From Planctomycetaceae bacterium (GTDB lineage: Bacteria > Planctomycetota > MHYJ01 > SBBU01), in contig SBBU01000200.1 in the NCBI GenBank assembly GCA_005239585.1, positions 1 through 12,318 of the forward strand: DNA of 12,318 nucleotides, read 5' to 3'. This document shows positions 7,324 through 12,318 of this stretch, one piece after another (position 1 is the stretch's first letter; each line of letters begins with the position of its first letter). A model generated the notes under the pieces. That model did no database searches, was not told where the DNA came from, and worked only from the letters and a program-made list of their open reading frames with translations. The position numbers and the translations under genes are program-made.

Positions 7324-8370
7324 ATGAAGAAAATAATAATGGCGGTTTTAGCTATTGGATTCCTGCCATTTATCCTGGTTGCTCAGGATGAAAAGACAAA
7401 GCAGGAACAGGATGAGATCAAAAAGCAACTTGATGAGATAGAAAAAAAGCTGGGTGACATTGATAAGCAGAAAGAGGAGTTGATAAAGCAGTGGGAGACT
7501 GCGAAAAAAAAACAGGCAAAGATAGAAGTGGAGAAGCTGTCGAAAAAATACCTCAGCGACGAGATAACACTCTCAGAGTTTGTGAAGGAGTTACGCAAAG
7601 TCGATCGTGAGAGCACAAGATTTTCCAAACGTGGATTTGGTTTTGATATTCCCAGGGATCATGATTGGAAGAAAATGTTAGAAGATAGGATGCACAAAGA
7701 TAACAATGAGAAGAAAGAGGACAAAAATGAAAAGATGAAAGGGCAACTGCTCGTTGTACTATCTGCTCAGGAGGATAAAGAGGATCTAAAAAAGAAGGCA
7801 GAAGAGCTTATGAAAAAGCGTGAGCAGGAGAAGGAAAAGAAGACCGAGCAGGAAAAGGAGAAGAAACCTGATCAGGAAAAAAAGGTAAAGGATCCAAAAT
7901 CAAAAGAGGTAAAGGATGAGGTCGAGAAGCTTACAAAAAAGTATCAAAGTGATGAAATAACACTCTCAGAGCTGACAAGGGAACTCAGAAAAATCGAGCG
8001 CGAGTGCACAAAACAACCCAAATTCGATAGGTTCGATCGTGATCATTTCATCTTTGGTCACGAAAACCTTGAGAGGCTGAAAAAACTGCTGGAGGAAAAA
8101 GGAGACCAACTTCCAGAAGAAATAAAGAAAGCGCTGGAGGAGAGGGTCAAGGCTCTCGAAGAGAAACTAAAGGAAAACAAGGACGAAAAGAAAGACGAGA
8201 AAAAGGAAGATAATAAGAAAGATGACAAGAAGGAAGAGAAAAAAGGCGAAAAAGGTGAAAAATTCGGCTTGATCATCAAGAATGGCGAGCTAAAAATCAT
8301 CCGTTCTGGCGAAGAGCTTCCAGAAGAGTTAAAGAAGATGCTGGAAGAGCAACTGAATAAAAAAGAATAG
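7324..8370 (+). CDS. Secreted K/E-rich coiled-coil protein with internal duplication, unknown function
   Basis: I do not recognise a family. The 348 residues begin with a clear signal peptide (MKKIIMAVLAIGFLPFILVAQ, likely cleaved near residue 20-21), so the mature protein is exported. The rest is highly charged Lys/Glu/Asp helix, probably coiled coil or disordered. A segment is repeated 131 residues later: EVEKLSKKYLSDEITLSEF at 68-86 and EVEKLTKKYQSDEITLSEL at 199-217, both followed by (K/R)ELRK(V/I)(D/E)RE. A hydrophobic MKGQLLVVLSAQED at 138-151 resembles a worn signal peptide ahead of the second copy. LPEE(I/L)KK(A/M)LEE also recurs, at 263 and 332. The start is ATG 7324, chosen because GGAGG (7314-7318) lies 5 nt upstream and the signal peptide starts there. 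The longer frame from GTG 7273 would bury the signal peptide and run through the leader hairpin. It is transcribed alone. Confidence 0.85.
   Translation: MKKIIMAVLAIGFLPFILVAQDEKTKQEQDEIKKQLDEIEKKLGDIDKQKEELIKQWETAKKKQAKIEVEKLSKKYLSDEITLSEFVKELRKVDRESTRFSKRGFGFDIPRDHDWKKMLEDRMHKDNNEKKEDKNEKMKGQLLVVLSAQEDKEDLKKKAEELMKKREQEKEKKTEQEKEKKPDQEKKVKDPKSKEVKDEVEKLTKKYQSDEITLSELTRELRKIERECTKQPKFDRFDRDHFIFGHENLERLKKLLEEKGDQLPEEIKKALEERVKALEEKLKENKDEKKDEKKEDNKKDDKKEEKKGEKGEKFGLIIKNGELKIIRSGEELPEELKKMLEEQLNKKE
7525..7617 (+). repeat. Internal protein repeat, copy 1
   Basis: It encodes residues 68-98 of the K/E-rich protein, centred on VEKLSKKYLSDEITLSEF and ELRKVDREST. It aligns without gaps to copy 2 at 7918-8010. 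Confidence 0.8.
7918..8010 (+). repeat. Internal protein repeat, copy 2
   Basis: It encodes residues 199-229, centred on VEKLTKKYQSDEITLSEL and ELRKIERECT. The differences from copy 1 are mostly conservative (S/T, V/I, D/E, K/R), as expected of an old duplication under selection. Confidence 0.8.
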
Positions 8371-8377
8371 AAATTAA

Positions 8378-8404
8378 AGGGGCGCTAATGGTTTTAGCGC
8401 CCCT
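8378..8404. terminator. Convergent terminator; encloses the stop codon of the MFS gene
   Basis: A perfect 11-bp stem, aggggcgctaa (8378-8388) and ttagcgcccct (8394-8404), closes a 5-nt loop (tggtt). It starts 8 nt after the stop of the K/E-rich gene. The stop codon of the minus-strand MFS gene (8394-8396) is part of the stem. On the minus strand a T-rich tail (TTTAATTT) follows; on the + strand the tail is poor. It probably serves both convergent genes. Confidence 0.75.
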
Positions 8405-9602
8405 CCATTTCATCAACTGGCTTCACCTTTCTGAAAGCAACCCACAGTGATACATCATAAATAATCTTAAGAGAACCCCCAATGTATAATGGCAAGGCCT
8501 TTGATAGGCCCATAAATGCACCCGCAAAAGTAGGTGTTATAGACCAGGCGCAGTTTCTAGCTAAATTTGACATACCTGAAGCGAATGTCCTCTCTTCTTC
8601 ATTAACTATGCTTACAATATAGGACTGTCTTGTCGGTACATCCATCTGAACCAGAAATTCGCGCAGAACAAACAGAGCAGCAGCTAACAGAAAACTGTCC
8701 ATGAAGGGCAGTGCCATCAGAACTAGGCTAGATGGTATATGTGTGAATACCATGGTGTTTATCAGTCCTATCCTGTGACTCAGCCAAACTGCGACTAGAT
8801 ATGAAATAGAATTTGCAATGCGTCCGGCGAAGAAAAGAAAACCCAAGTGCTCGGGAGAAATGCCAAACTTGGTGAAAAACCAGATGGCCAGGAAGGACTG
8901 TGCTATGAAACCGCTCCCTAAACTGTCTATAGTCGAAAGAGCAGCGAACCCAAAGACGCGTTTTTGTGTCGGCTTGGATATTACTTGGCGTTCTAGCCGC
9001 TTTTTAGTTTCGATCAGAGTGGGGAGCAGAAAATAGCATAGAATCGGAATACCCATAAGAATGGAATATGAGAGAAAAGTGAACCTGTAAGCCTCGATCT
9101 CGCTAACTCTAAAGTAATTGGTGAATAGACTGGGCAGAAAGGCGTAAAGACTTCCCAAGGCATGTCCTACATCCATAATAAAGTTATAGACTGAGAATGC
9201 TGCTGTCCTGGATTTAGCCTCTACAGTTTGAGGTATAATTGCCTGTTCAACTGAATAAGCCCCGTGTCTGTCCTTTCCCATCCCATTTACCATCCCTAAA
9301 AAGGCAAAAAAAAGGAATGCCCATAGTTCACATGTGAATGAAATGAATAGACCTCCAACCACACTTGAAAGAGCCAAGATTACAAGTGTGTTTCTCCTGC
9401 CCAGTCTTTCAGCAAAGAGGCTTGCAAATAATGTTGAAAGGGCAGCTCCAGTCAGTCCTGATGAGATTACTAGCCCAATAGATATCTCATTAAAACCATT
9501 CTTAGAGAGGTATATTCCAAAGATTGTCCCGGCAAGCCCTACCGCCTGGGCCCTGAAAAAGGCAGCGATGTAGATCAGAATGTTAGATTTTGTTATCTGC
9601 AA
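8394..9602 (-). CDS. MFS family transporter
   Basis: This is a 12-helix inner-membrane permease of the major facilitator superfamily (402 residues), probably driven by ion gradients. A motif-A-like loop FAERLGRRNT (63-72) lies between helices 2 and 3, and hydrophobic helices alternate with short charged loops in two halves around a basic central loop (about 198-215). The C-terminal half has RxSYIVSIVNEEERTFASG (325-343) and GGSLKIIYD (375-383), features I associate with an uncharacterised MFS group found in bacteria and archaea; the substrate is unknown. The start is TTG, because an in-frame stop (the stop of the upstream gene) lies 9 nt before it and no ATG precedes the first helix. It sits directly behind the selenocysteine HMA lipoprotein gene, so co-transcription, possibly coupled translation, and a role in metal or metalloid handling are plausible. 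Confidence 0.88.
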   Translation of the reverse strand: MQITKSNILIYIAAFFRAQAVGLAGTIFGIYLSKNGFNEISIGLVISSGLTGAALSTLFASLFAERLGRRNTLVILALSSVVGGLFISFTCELWAFLFFAFLGMVNGMGKDRHGAYSVEQAIIPQTVEAKSRTAAFSVYNFIMDVGHALGSLYAFLPSLFTNYFRVSEIEAYRFTFLSYSILMGIPILCYFLLPTLIETKKRLERQVISKPTQKRVFGFAALSTIDSLGSGFIAQSFLAIWFFTKFGISPEHLGFLFFAGRIANSISYLVAVWLSHRIGLINTMVFTHIPSSLVLMALPFMDSFLLAAALFVLREFLVQMDVPTRQSYIVSIVNEEERTFASGMSNLARNCAWSITPTFAGAFMGLSKALPLYIGGSLKIIYDVSLWVAFRKVKPVDEMEGR

Positions 9603-9611
9603 ATGGCAGTG

Positions 9612-9926
9612 TTACTGTGCGATCACGCCGCTGAATTTGCCAGTGTCAGTCAGCGCTTTGAGCAATGCGTTAGTATCTTTTTTTGTCTTGTCTACTTTTA
9701 CTGTTGCTAATTTTTTACTAAAATCAATTGAGACATCTGACACACCATTGACCTTGCTCAAGGCACTCTTCACGGAGTTTACACAGCTAACAGGTCAGGT
9801 CATGCCGCTTACTTGTATCGTTACTATATCCTGGGAACTGTCAGTATTTTTATTGCCTCCTGAAGGAGGCTTGCTTTCGCACCCTAGAAAAGCTATTAGC
9901 AACGCGAAAAAAAGCGCTAATTTCAT
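9612..9926 (-). CDS. Candidate selenoprotein: HMA-domain lipoprotein with in-frame TGA (Sec44)
   Basis: The frame from ATG 9926 to TAA 9612 gives 104 residues if the single TGA (9797-9795, codon 44) is read through. Residues 1-16 (MKLALFFALLIAFLGC) are a lipoprotein signal peptide; Glu follows lipidated Cys16, which in Gram-negatives favours outer-membrane sorting. A polar linker leads to an HMA domain (about 34-102): VSGMT-U-PVSCVNSVKSAL, then KVNGVSDVSIDFSKKLATVKVD and ALLKALTDTGKF. The TGA stands exactly where the first metal-binding Cys of GMTC is expected, and the partner C48 is present, giving a U-x3-C motif. The frame stays open and HMA-like after the TGA, and a SECIS-like hairpin starts at it. 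A strong Shine-Dalgarno sequence (AGGTGAT, 9935-9929) precedes the ATG. The MFS gene follows after 9 nt. Expected role: binding soft metal ions in the envelope. Alternatives are a recent nonsense mutation or a sequencing error (TGC to TGA). Confidence 0.8.
9749..9797 (-). promoter_or_regulatory. Putative bacterial SECIS element at the in-frame UGA
   Basis: Counting the U of UGA as +1, UGACCU (+1 to +6) pairs with AGGUCA (+44 to +49), GCU (+11 to +13) pairs with AGC (+40 to +42), and the apical stem ACUC (+20 to +23) pairs with GAGU (+30 to +33) around the 6-nt loop CGUGAA. The loop has a G in its first two positions and lies about 21-26 nt after the UGA, as bacterial SECIS elements require. 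The element begins at the UGA and lies within the coding sequence, as in fdhF of E. coli. No folding program was run; the apical stem is short. Confidence 0.6.
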
Positions 9927-10043
9927 ATATCACCTAAAAAAAACCCGAGTCGCCTTGTAAAATTTCTGCGTAATGTCATTTTGAGCTGACCCATACATAT
10001 TGATATTCTACATCTTTCTGAGGCGCTTTCTAACATTTTCTTA

Positions 10044-10070
10044 ATTATAAAATCTACTGGCTGCCAACAA
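10044..10070 (-). promoter_or_regulatory. Candidate promoter of the Sec-HMA / MFS operon
   Basis: On the minus strand a perfect TATAAT (10049-10044) follows TTGTTG (10070-10065) with a short 15-nt spacer. A small palindrome tggc-t-gcca (10058-10066) lies between the boxes, where a MerR-type or repressor protein could bind. The predicted leader is about 110 nt and includes a T8 tract (9936-9943) just before the Shine-Dalgarno sequence. Confidence 0.4.
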
Positions 10071-10077
10071 TAGGACC

Positions 10078-10102
10078 GCCTGCCGCCGCATAGAGGGCAG
10101 GC
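10078..10102. repeat. Inverted repeat between the ECF sigma gene and the Sec-HMA gene
   Basis: gcctgcc (10078-10084) and ggcaggc (10096-10102) form a 7-bp GC-rich stem with an 11-nt loop, 33 nt after the sigma gene stop. Neither strand has a good T-run after it, so it is at most a weak or factor-assisted terminator for the sigma gene. Confidence 0.45.
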
Positions 10103-10135
10103 AAAGACTTGTCAGGTCAGCTTGCGAAAAACAGA

Positions 10136-10675
10136 TCAACCTTCAATCTTCCCTTTCAGTCTGTTGCGTAGTCGTGAGAGTGCCCTGAAGATCCTGGACT
10201 TGACGGTTCCAATTGGAATATCCAGCACATCAGAGATTTCTTCATAGCTAAGCCCATTATATTCGCTCAGAATTAGGGTTACTCGTTCGCCTTCAGGCAG
10301 GGTTAAAAGCGCCTTTTTGAGTCTGTCGAATTCCTCGTTCTTTATCATCGTATCCACAGGTTGTGAGTAGGTTGCGGGTGCATCAAACTCATCCATAAGG
10401 ACCTCTTTCTTTTTTCTGAATTCATTAATCCACAGATTGTGAGCGCATCTGTATAGATATGTGTAAAGCTTGAATTTGGGGTTATATTTAGGCAGGTTGA
10501 TCCAAATTCTGACAAATAATTCCTGTAGGAGCTCCTCTGCGAGATGTTCATTGAGGGATACCCTATAGAAAAAGTTTAAGAGGCGGTCCTTGTAGCGTTC
10601 ATAAAGTTCCTTGAATGAGGCATGATCGCCTCGCTTTGCTCTCTTGAGTAATTCACGCTCCGACTCTCCCGACAT
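10136..10675 (-). CDS. ECF-type RNA polymerase sigma factor
   Basis: This is a group 4 (extracytoplasmic function) sigma-70 family protein of 179 residues that directs RNA polymerase to a special promoter set. The sigma-2 region spans about 20-90 (FKELYERYKDRLLNFFYRV, AEELLQELFVRIW, FKLYTYLYRCAHNLWINEFRKKK) and the sigma-4 region about 118-172 (LPEGERVTLILSEYNGLSYEEISDVLDIPIGTVKSRIFRALSRLR, with its helix-turn-helix). Length and domain order are normal. No anti-sigma gene (zinc-finger or membrane type) is adjacent: downstream is the Sec-HMA lipoprotein gene after 209 nt, and upstream is divergent moaB. Control may therefore be transcriptional or by a distant partner. The ATG at 10675 has no Shine-Dalgarno sequence but sits 8 nt from a good -10 box. 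Confidence 0.93.
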   Translation of the reverse strand: MSGESERELLKRAKRGDHASFKELYERYKDRLLNFFYRVSLNEHLAEELLQELFVRIWINLPKYNPKFKLYTYLYRCAHNLWINEFRKKKEVLMDEFDAPATYSQPVDTMIKNEEFDRLKKALLTLPEGERVTLILSEYNGLSYEEISDVLDIPIGTVKSRIFRALSRLRNRLKGKIEG

Positions 10676-10683
10676 TACTTTTA

Positions 10684-10712
10684 ATTCTAGCGTATCTTGT
10701 GCTATTGCTCAA
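10684..10712 (-). promoter_or_regulatory. Promoter of the ECF sigma gene, predicted leaderless
   Basis: On the minus strand there is TTGAGC (10712-10707), a 17-nt spacer and TAGAAT (10689-10684). Only 8 nt lie between the -10 box and the ATG at 10675, so transcription should start at or within 1-3 nt of the start codon. It is a housekeeping-type promoter rather than a GGAAC-type ECF promoter, so autoregulation through this site is not indicated. Confidence 0.65.
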
Positions 10713-10720
10713 GACAACAT

Positions 10721-10748
10721 TTGGAATTTTAGAACAGTTTGATAGTAT
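10721..10748 (+). promoter_or_regulatory. Promoter of moaB, predicted leaderless
   Basis: TTGGAA (10721-10726), a 16-nt spacer and TAGTAT (10743-10748) are followed after 9 nt by the in-frame ATG at 10758. There is no Shine-Dalgarno sequence. It lies back to back with the sigma gene promoter in an 82-bp divergent spacer. Confidence 0.5.
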
Positions 10749-10757
10749 TTGCATGAG

Positions 10758-11255
10758 ATGTCTTCTCCCGATCACAAGAAATCTGCCAAGGGACTCAAAG
10801 CTAATTGCGCTATAATTGTCATAACAGATACACGTAAGCTGGATGAAGACAGATCAGGCAAGATGGCAAGGTCAATTCTCTTGAGAAATGGTCATGTAGT
10901 TTCAAGCTATACACTATGCGGAAACAACAAAAGCCAGATAAAGCGTGCAATAAAGAGTCGGCAAGCAGATTTGATAATTACAATAGGCGGCACCGGAATC
11001 AGTAAGAAAGACCTCTCCTCGGACGTTGCGCTGTCGTTAATAAAAAAGGAACTCCCGGGTTTTGGTGAGCTGTATAGGGCAATGAGTTACAGTAAGATAA
11101 AGACTGCTGCCATACTATCAAGGACGGTAATGGGAATTACTTTATCTGGTCAGGTTATCTGTTCACTCCCGGGGTCAGAACGGGCTGTGAGATTGGCAAT
11201 CGAAAAGATTCTGATAAAAGAATTGCCCCACATCATTTGGGAGCTGAGAAAATAA
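10758..11255 (+). CDS. moaB: MoaB/Mog-family molybdenum cofactor biosynthesis protein
   Basis: This is a molybdopterin-binding protein of 165 residues, predicted to adenylylate molybdopterin before metal insertion (MoaB/Mog/MPT adenylyltransferase family); it is cytosolic. It shows VITDTRKLDEDRSGK (21-35, the substrate-binding loop), LIITIGGTGISKKDLSSD (72-89, with the GGTG signature and D85), PGFGELYRAMSYSKIKTAAILSR (100-122) and LPGSERAVRLAIEKI (137-151), all in family order. The usual RD(V/L)T is KDLS here, a mild change. The start ATG 10758 fits the promoter position; an in-frame TTG at 10749 abuts the -10 box and is unlikely. The 3' end probably overlaps the start of the next gene. Molybdopterin enzymes such as formate dehydrogenase often use selenocysteine in selenium-using bacteria, but nothing here links moaB to that directly. 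Confidence 0.9.
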   Translation: MSSPDHKKSAKGLKANCAIIVITDTRKLDEDRSGKMARSILLRNGHVVSSYTLCGNNKSQIKRAIKSRQADLIITIGGTGISKKDLSSDVALSLIKKELPGFGELYRAMSYSKIKTAAILSRTVMGITLSGQVICSLPGSERAVRLAIEKILIKELPHIIWELRK

Positions 11256-12318
11256 TTAGGTGGTATAAGAAACTTGCCCTAATCCCTAAAATCATTGTCA
11301 GTTTTTTTGCATTTCTGTTCTGTATTCTAATAGTTTACGTGGGCATTAGGTCATTCATATATTTTGCCTCGAGCGGCACTAATCTTTTGGATCTTCAGCT
11401 TGAGGATGCAGATATTCTCGTACAGATCAGGAATCTGGAGGATGTTATCAAAGAGTCAGAAGGCCTAAAGTTGTTTAGGGGTTTAGGCCTCGAAGATAAG
11501 TTGAAGCAAACAGATCTGAATCAAATTATGCGTTTTATAAGAGACGAGTTTGCAATCTCGGTTAAAAAGGAGGGTAATAGAGAAAAATTTTTCGCTTCTA
11601 CTAGGATTGGATATCTTGATTTTCTTCTCCTGCCGATTGTTGAATTATTTCCGGGGATAATTAAGGCCAGAAATGAGGGAGGAATACTCTATATTCCCAC
11701 AGAATCTATGGCAATTACATTTCAGGGAAATGTTGCCTTGGTTAGTAATGACCCTAATTTATTGAAGAGAAACTTTGTCAACAAGGAGGGTGTAAAACAG
11801 GAAAAGCGAGTCTATATAAAACTTCGTTCCTCAGATAAATACATATTGGAAGATTTAAAAGTTTTTCTGCCACAGTTAACTAATATGCAGTGGATAGAGA
11901 TTGGATTGGATTTGAAGGACGGAATATTTGATGCTGATTTGCAAGTCCAGCTTAAAAGGACCCTGAGGGATATAAACATATCTAATTATGTCGTGCAAGA
12001 CGCGATATTTGTTGGCACAGTACCCGTAAATGGTTTGGAGTTGTGGAAATGGTTGAGGAAACAGGTCACAAACAAGCAAATGAGCGAACTCCTGAATGAG
12101 ATAGCTGCGAGCGGGATAGAACTCGAGTTTTTTTCTTACTTGAGAGATGGTTTCGGTCTTGTGGCAAGGTCACAGGAATCAGTAGGTCTAAGGAAGGGGA
12201 GATTTGTCTCTGCATGTATAATAATCAATGTCGAAGATCCTGTTATAGCGTTTAATAAGCTTGATAATGTTATGCGGAAAATCTTTGGGAATTTCGGACA
12301 GTTTTACAAGGATGGAGA
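11237..12318 (+). CDS. Membrane-anchored protein of unknown function, 3' partial
   Basis: An open frame runs to the window edge, giving about 360 residues. With a TTG start at 11237 (overlapping moaB by 19 nt) the protein begins MGAEKIIRWYKKLALIPK, followed by one hydrophobic helix (about 19-37) and a large soluble domain, presumably periplasmic given the basic N-terminus. The domain has a modular look: LEDADILVQIRNLEDVIKESEGLKLFRGLG, then FFASTRIGYLDFLLLP, SMAITFQGNVALVSNDPNLLKRNF and AIFVGTVPVNGLELWKWLRKQ. This is reminiscent of DUF3352-like periplasmic proteins, but I cannot assign a family with confidence. The start is uncertain: no ATG precedes the membrane segment and no good Shine-Dalgarno sequence is visible, so a non-ATG start overlapping moaB is required. 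It is probably co-transcribed with moaB. Confidence 0.75.
   Translation, partial: MGAEKIIRWYKKLALIPKIIVSFFAFLFCILIVYVGIRSFIYFASSGTNLLDLQLEDADILVQIRNLEDVIKESEGLKLFRGLGLEDKLKQTDLNQIMRFIRDEFAISVKKEGNREKFFASTRIGYLDFLLLPIVELFPGIIKARNEGGILYIPTESMAITFQGNVALVSNDPNLLKRNFVNKEGVKQEKRVYIKLRSSDKYILEDLKVFLPQLTNMQWIEIGLDLKDGIFDADLQVQLKRTLRDINISNYVVQDAIFVGTVPVNGLELWKWLRKQVTNKQMSELLNEIAASGIELEFFSYLRDGFGLVARSQESVGLRKGRFVSACIIINVEDPVIAFNKLDNVMRKIFGNFGQFYKDG

Noticed and set aside
7383..8300. Ser/Phe-rich frames on the minus strand
   Set aside because: They are antisense images of Lys/Glu-rich codons in the secreted protein gene.
9787..9803. Tandem aggtc-aggtc at the TGA, possibly a slippage insertion that made a pseudogene
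   Set aside because: Removing one 5-nt unit would shift the frame and destroy the HMA motif. The frame as it stands is correct on both sides, so only the TGA identity needs explaining.
9580..9960. 126-codon frame on the + strand opposite the HMA lipoprotein
   Set aside because: It is the antisense shadow of the selenoprotein and MFS start; its apparent coding quality mirrors the real gene on the minus strand.

Overview
The window looks like bacterial chromosome of fairly low GC content. A DUF1080-type domain joined to TPR-like helices, lysine-rich secreted proteins and several genes with no visible ribosome binding site suggest a deep-branching Gram-negative bacterium, possibly Planctomycetota. 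This is inference from gene style; there is no rRNA or other marker gene here. I see no CRISPR array, tRNA, IS element or phage gene, and most genes look intact.

Layout. (1) The window opens inside a secreted or surface-type TPR/DUF1080 gene on the + strand. (2) A dxs-type gene (isoprenoid precursor synthesis) follows on + with its own promoter and several changed active-site residues. (3) Convergent to it is a tight minus-strand operon: an exported NPP-type phosphodiesterase, a PAS-GAF-GGDEF diguanylate cyclase 2 nt behind it, then trxB. (4) A 405-nt gene-free stretch holds a strong hairpin and the structured leader of a + strand gene for a secreted K/E-rich protein. That protein appears to be two fused copies of an ancestral protein, the second still carrying a signal-peptide relic. 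(5) A perfect 11-bp hairpin separates it from a convergent minus-strand pair: an MFS transporter and, just upstream, a small lipoprotein gene that conventional ORF calling misses. (6) Further upstream lies an ECF sigma factor gene, divergent from moaB (molybdenum cofactor), which overlaps a membrane-anchored protein running off the window end.

The main discovery candidate is the small lipoprotein at 9612..9926 (minus). It is a heavy-metal-associated (HMA) domain protein of 104 residues in which an in-frame TGA sits exactly where the first metal-binding cysteine of the GMTC motif belongs (GMT-U-PVSC). A foldable hairpin with a SECIS-like geometry begins at that TGA. I read it as a selenocysteine-containing HMA lipoprotein, predicted to reach the outer membrane, co-transcribed with an MFS permease: a possible soft-metal binding and transport module.

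A second pattern is shared by three genes (dxs, the ECF sigma gene, moaB). Each has a sigma-70-like promoter whose -10 box ends only 8-9 nt before the start codon and has no Shine-Dalgarno sequence, so their mRNAs are predicted to be leaderless. The Sec-HMA gene and the K/E-rich gene have clear Shine-Dalgarno sequences and leaders of about 110 nt.
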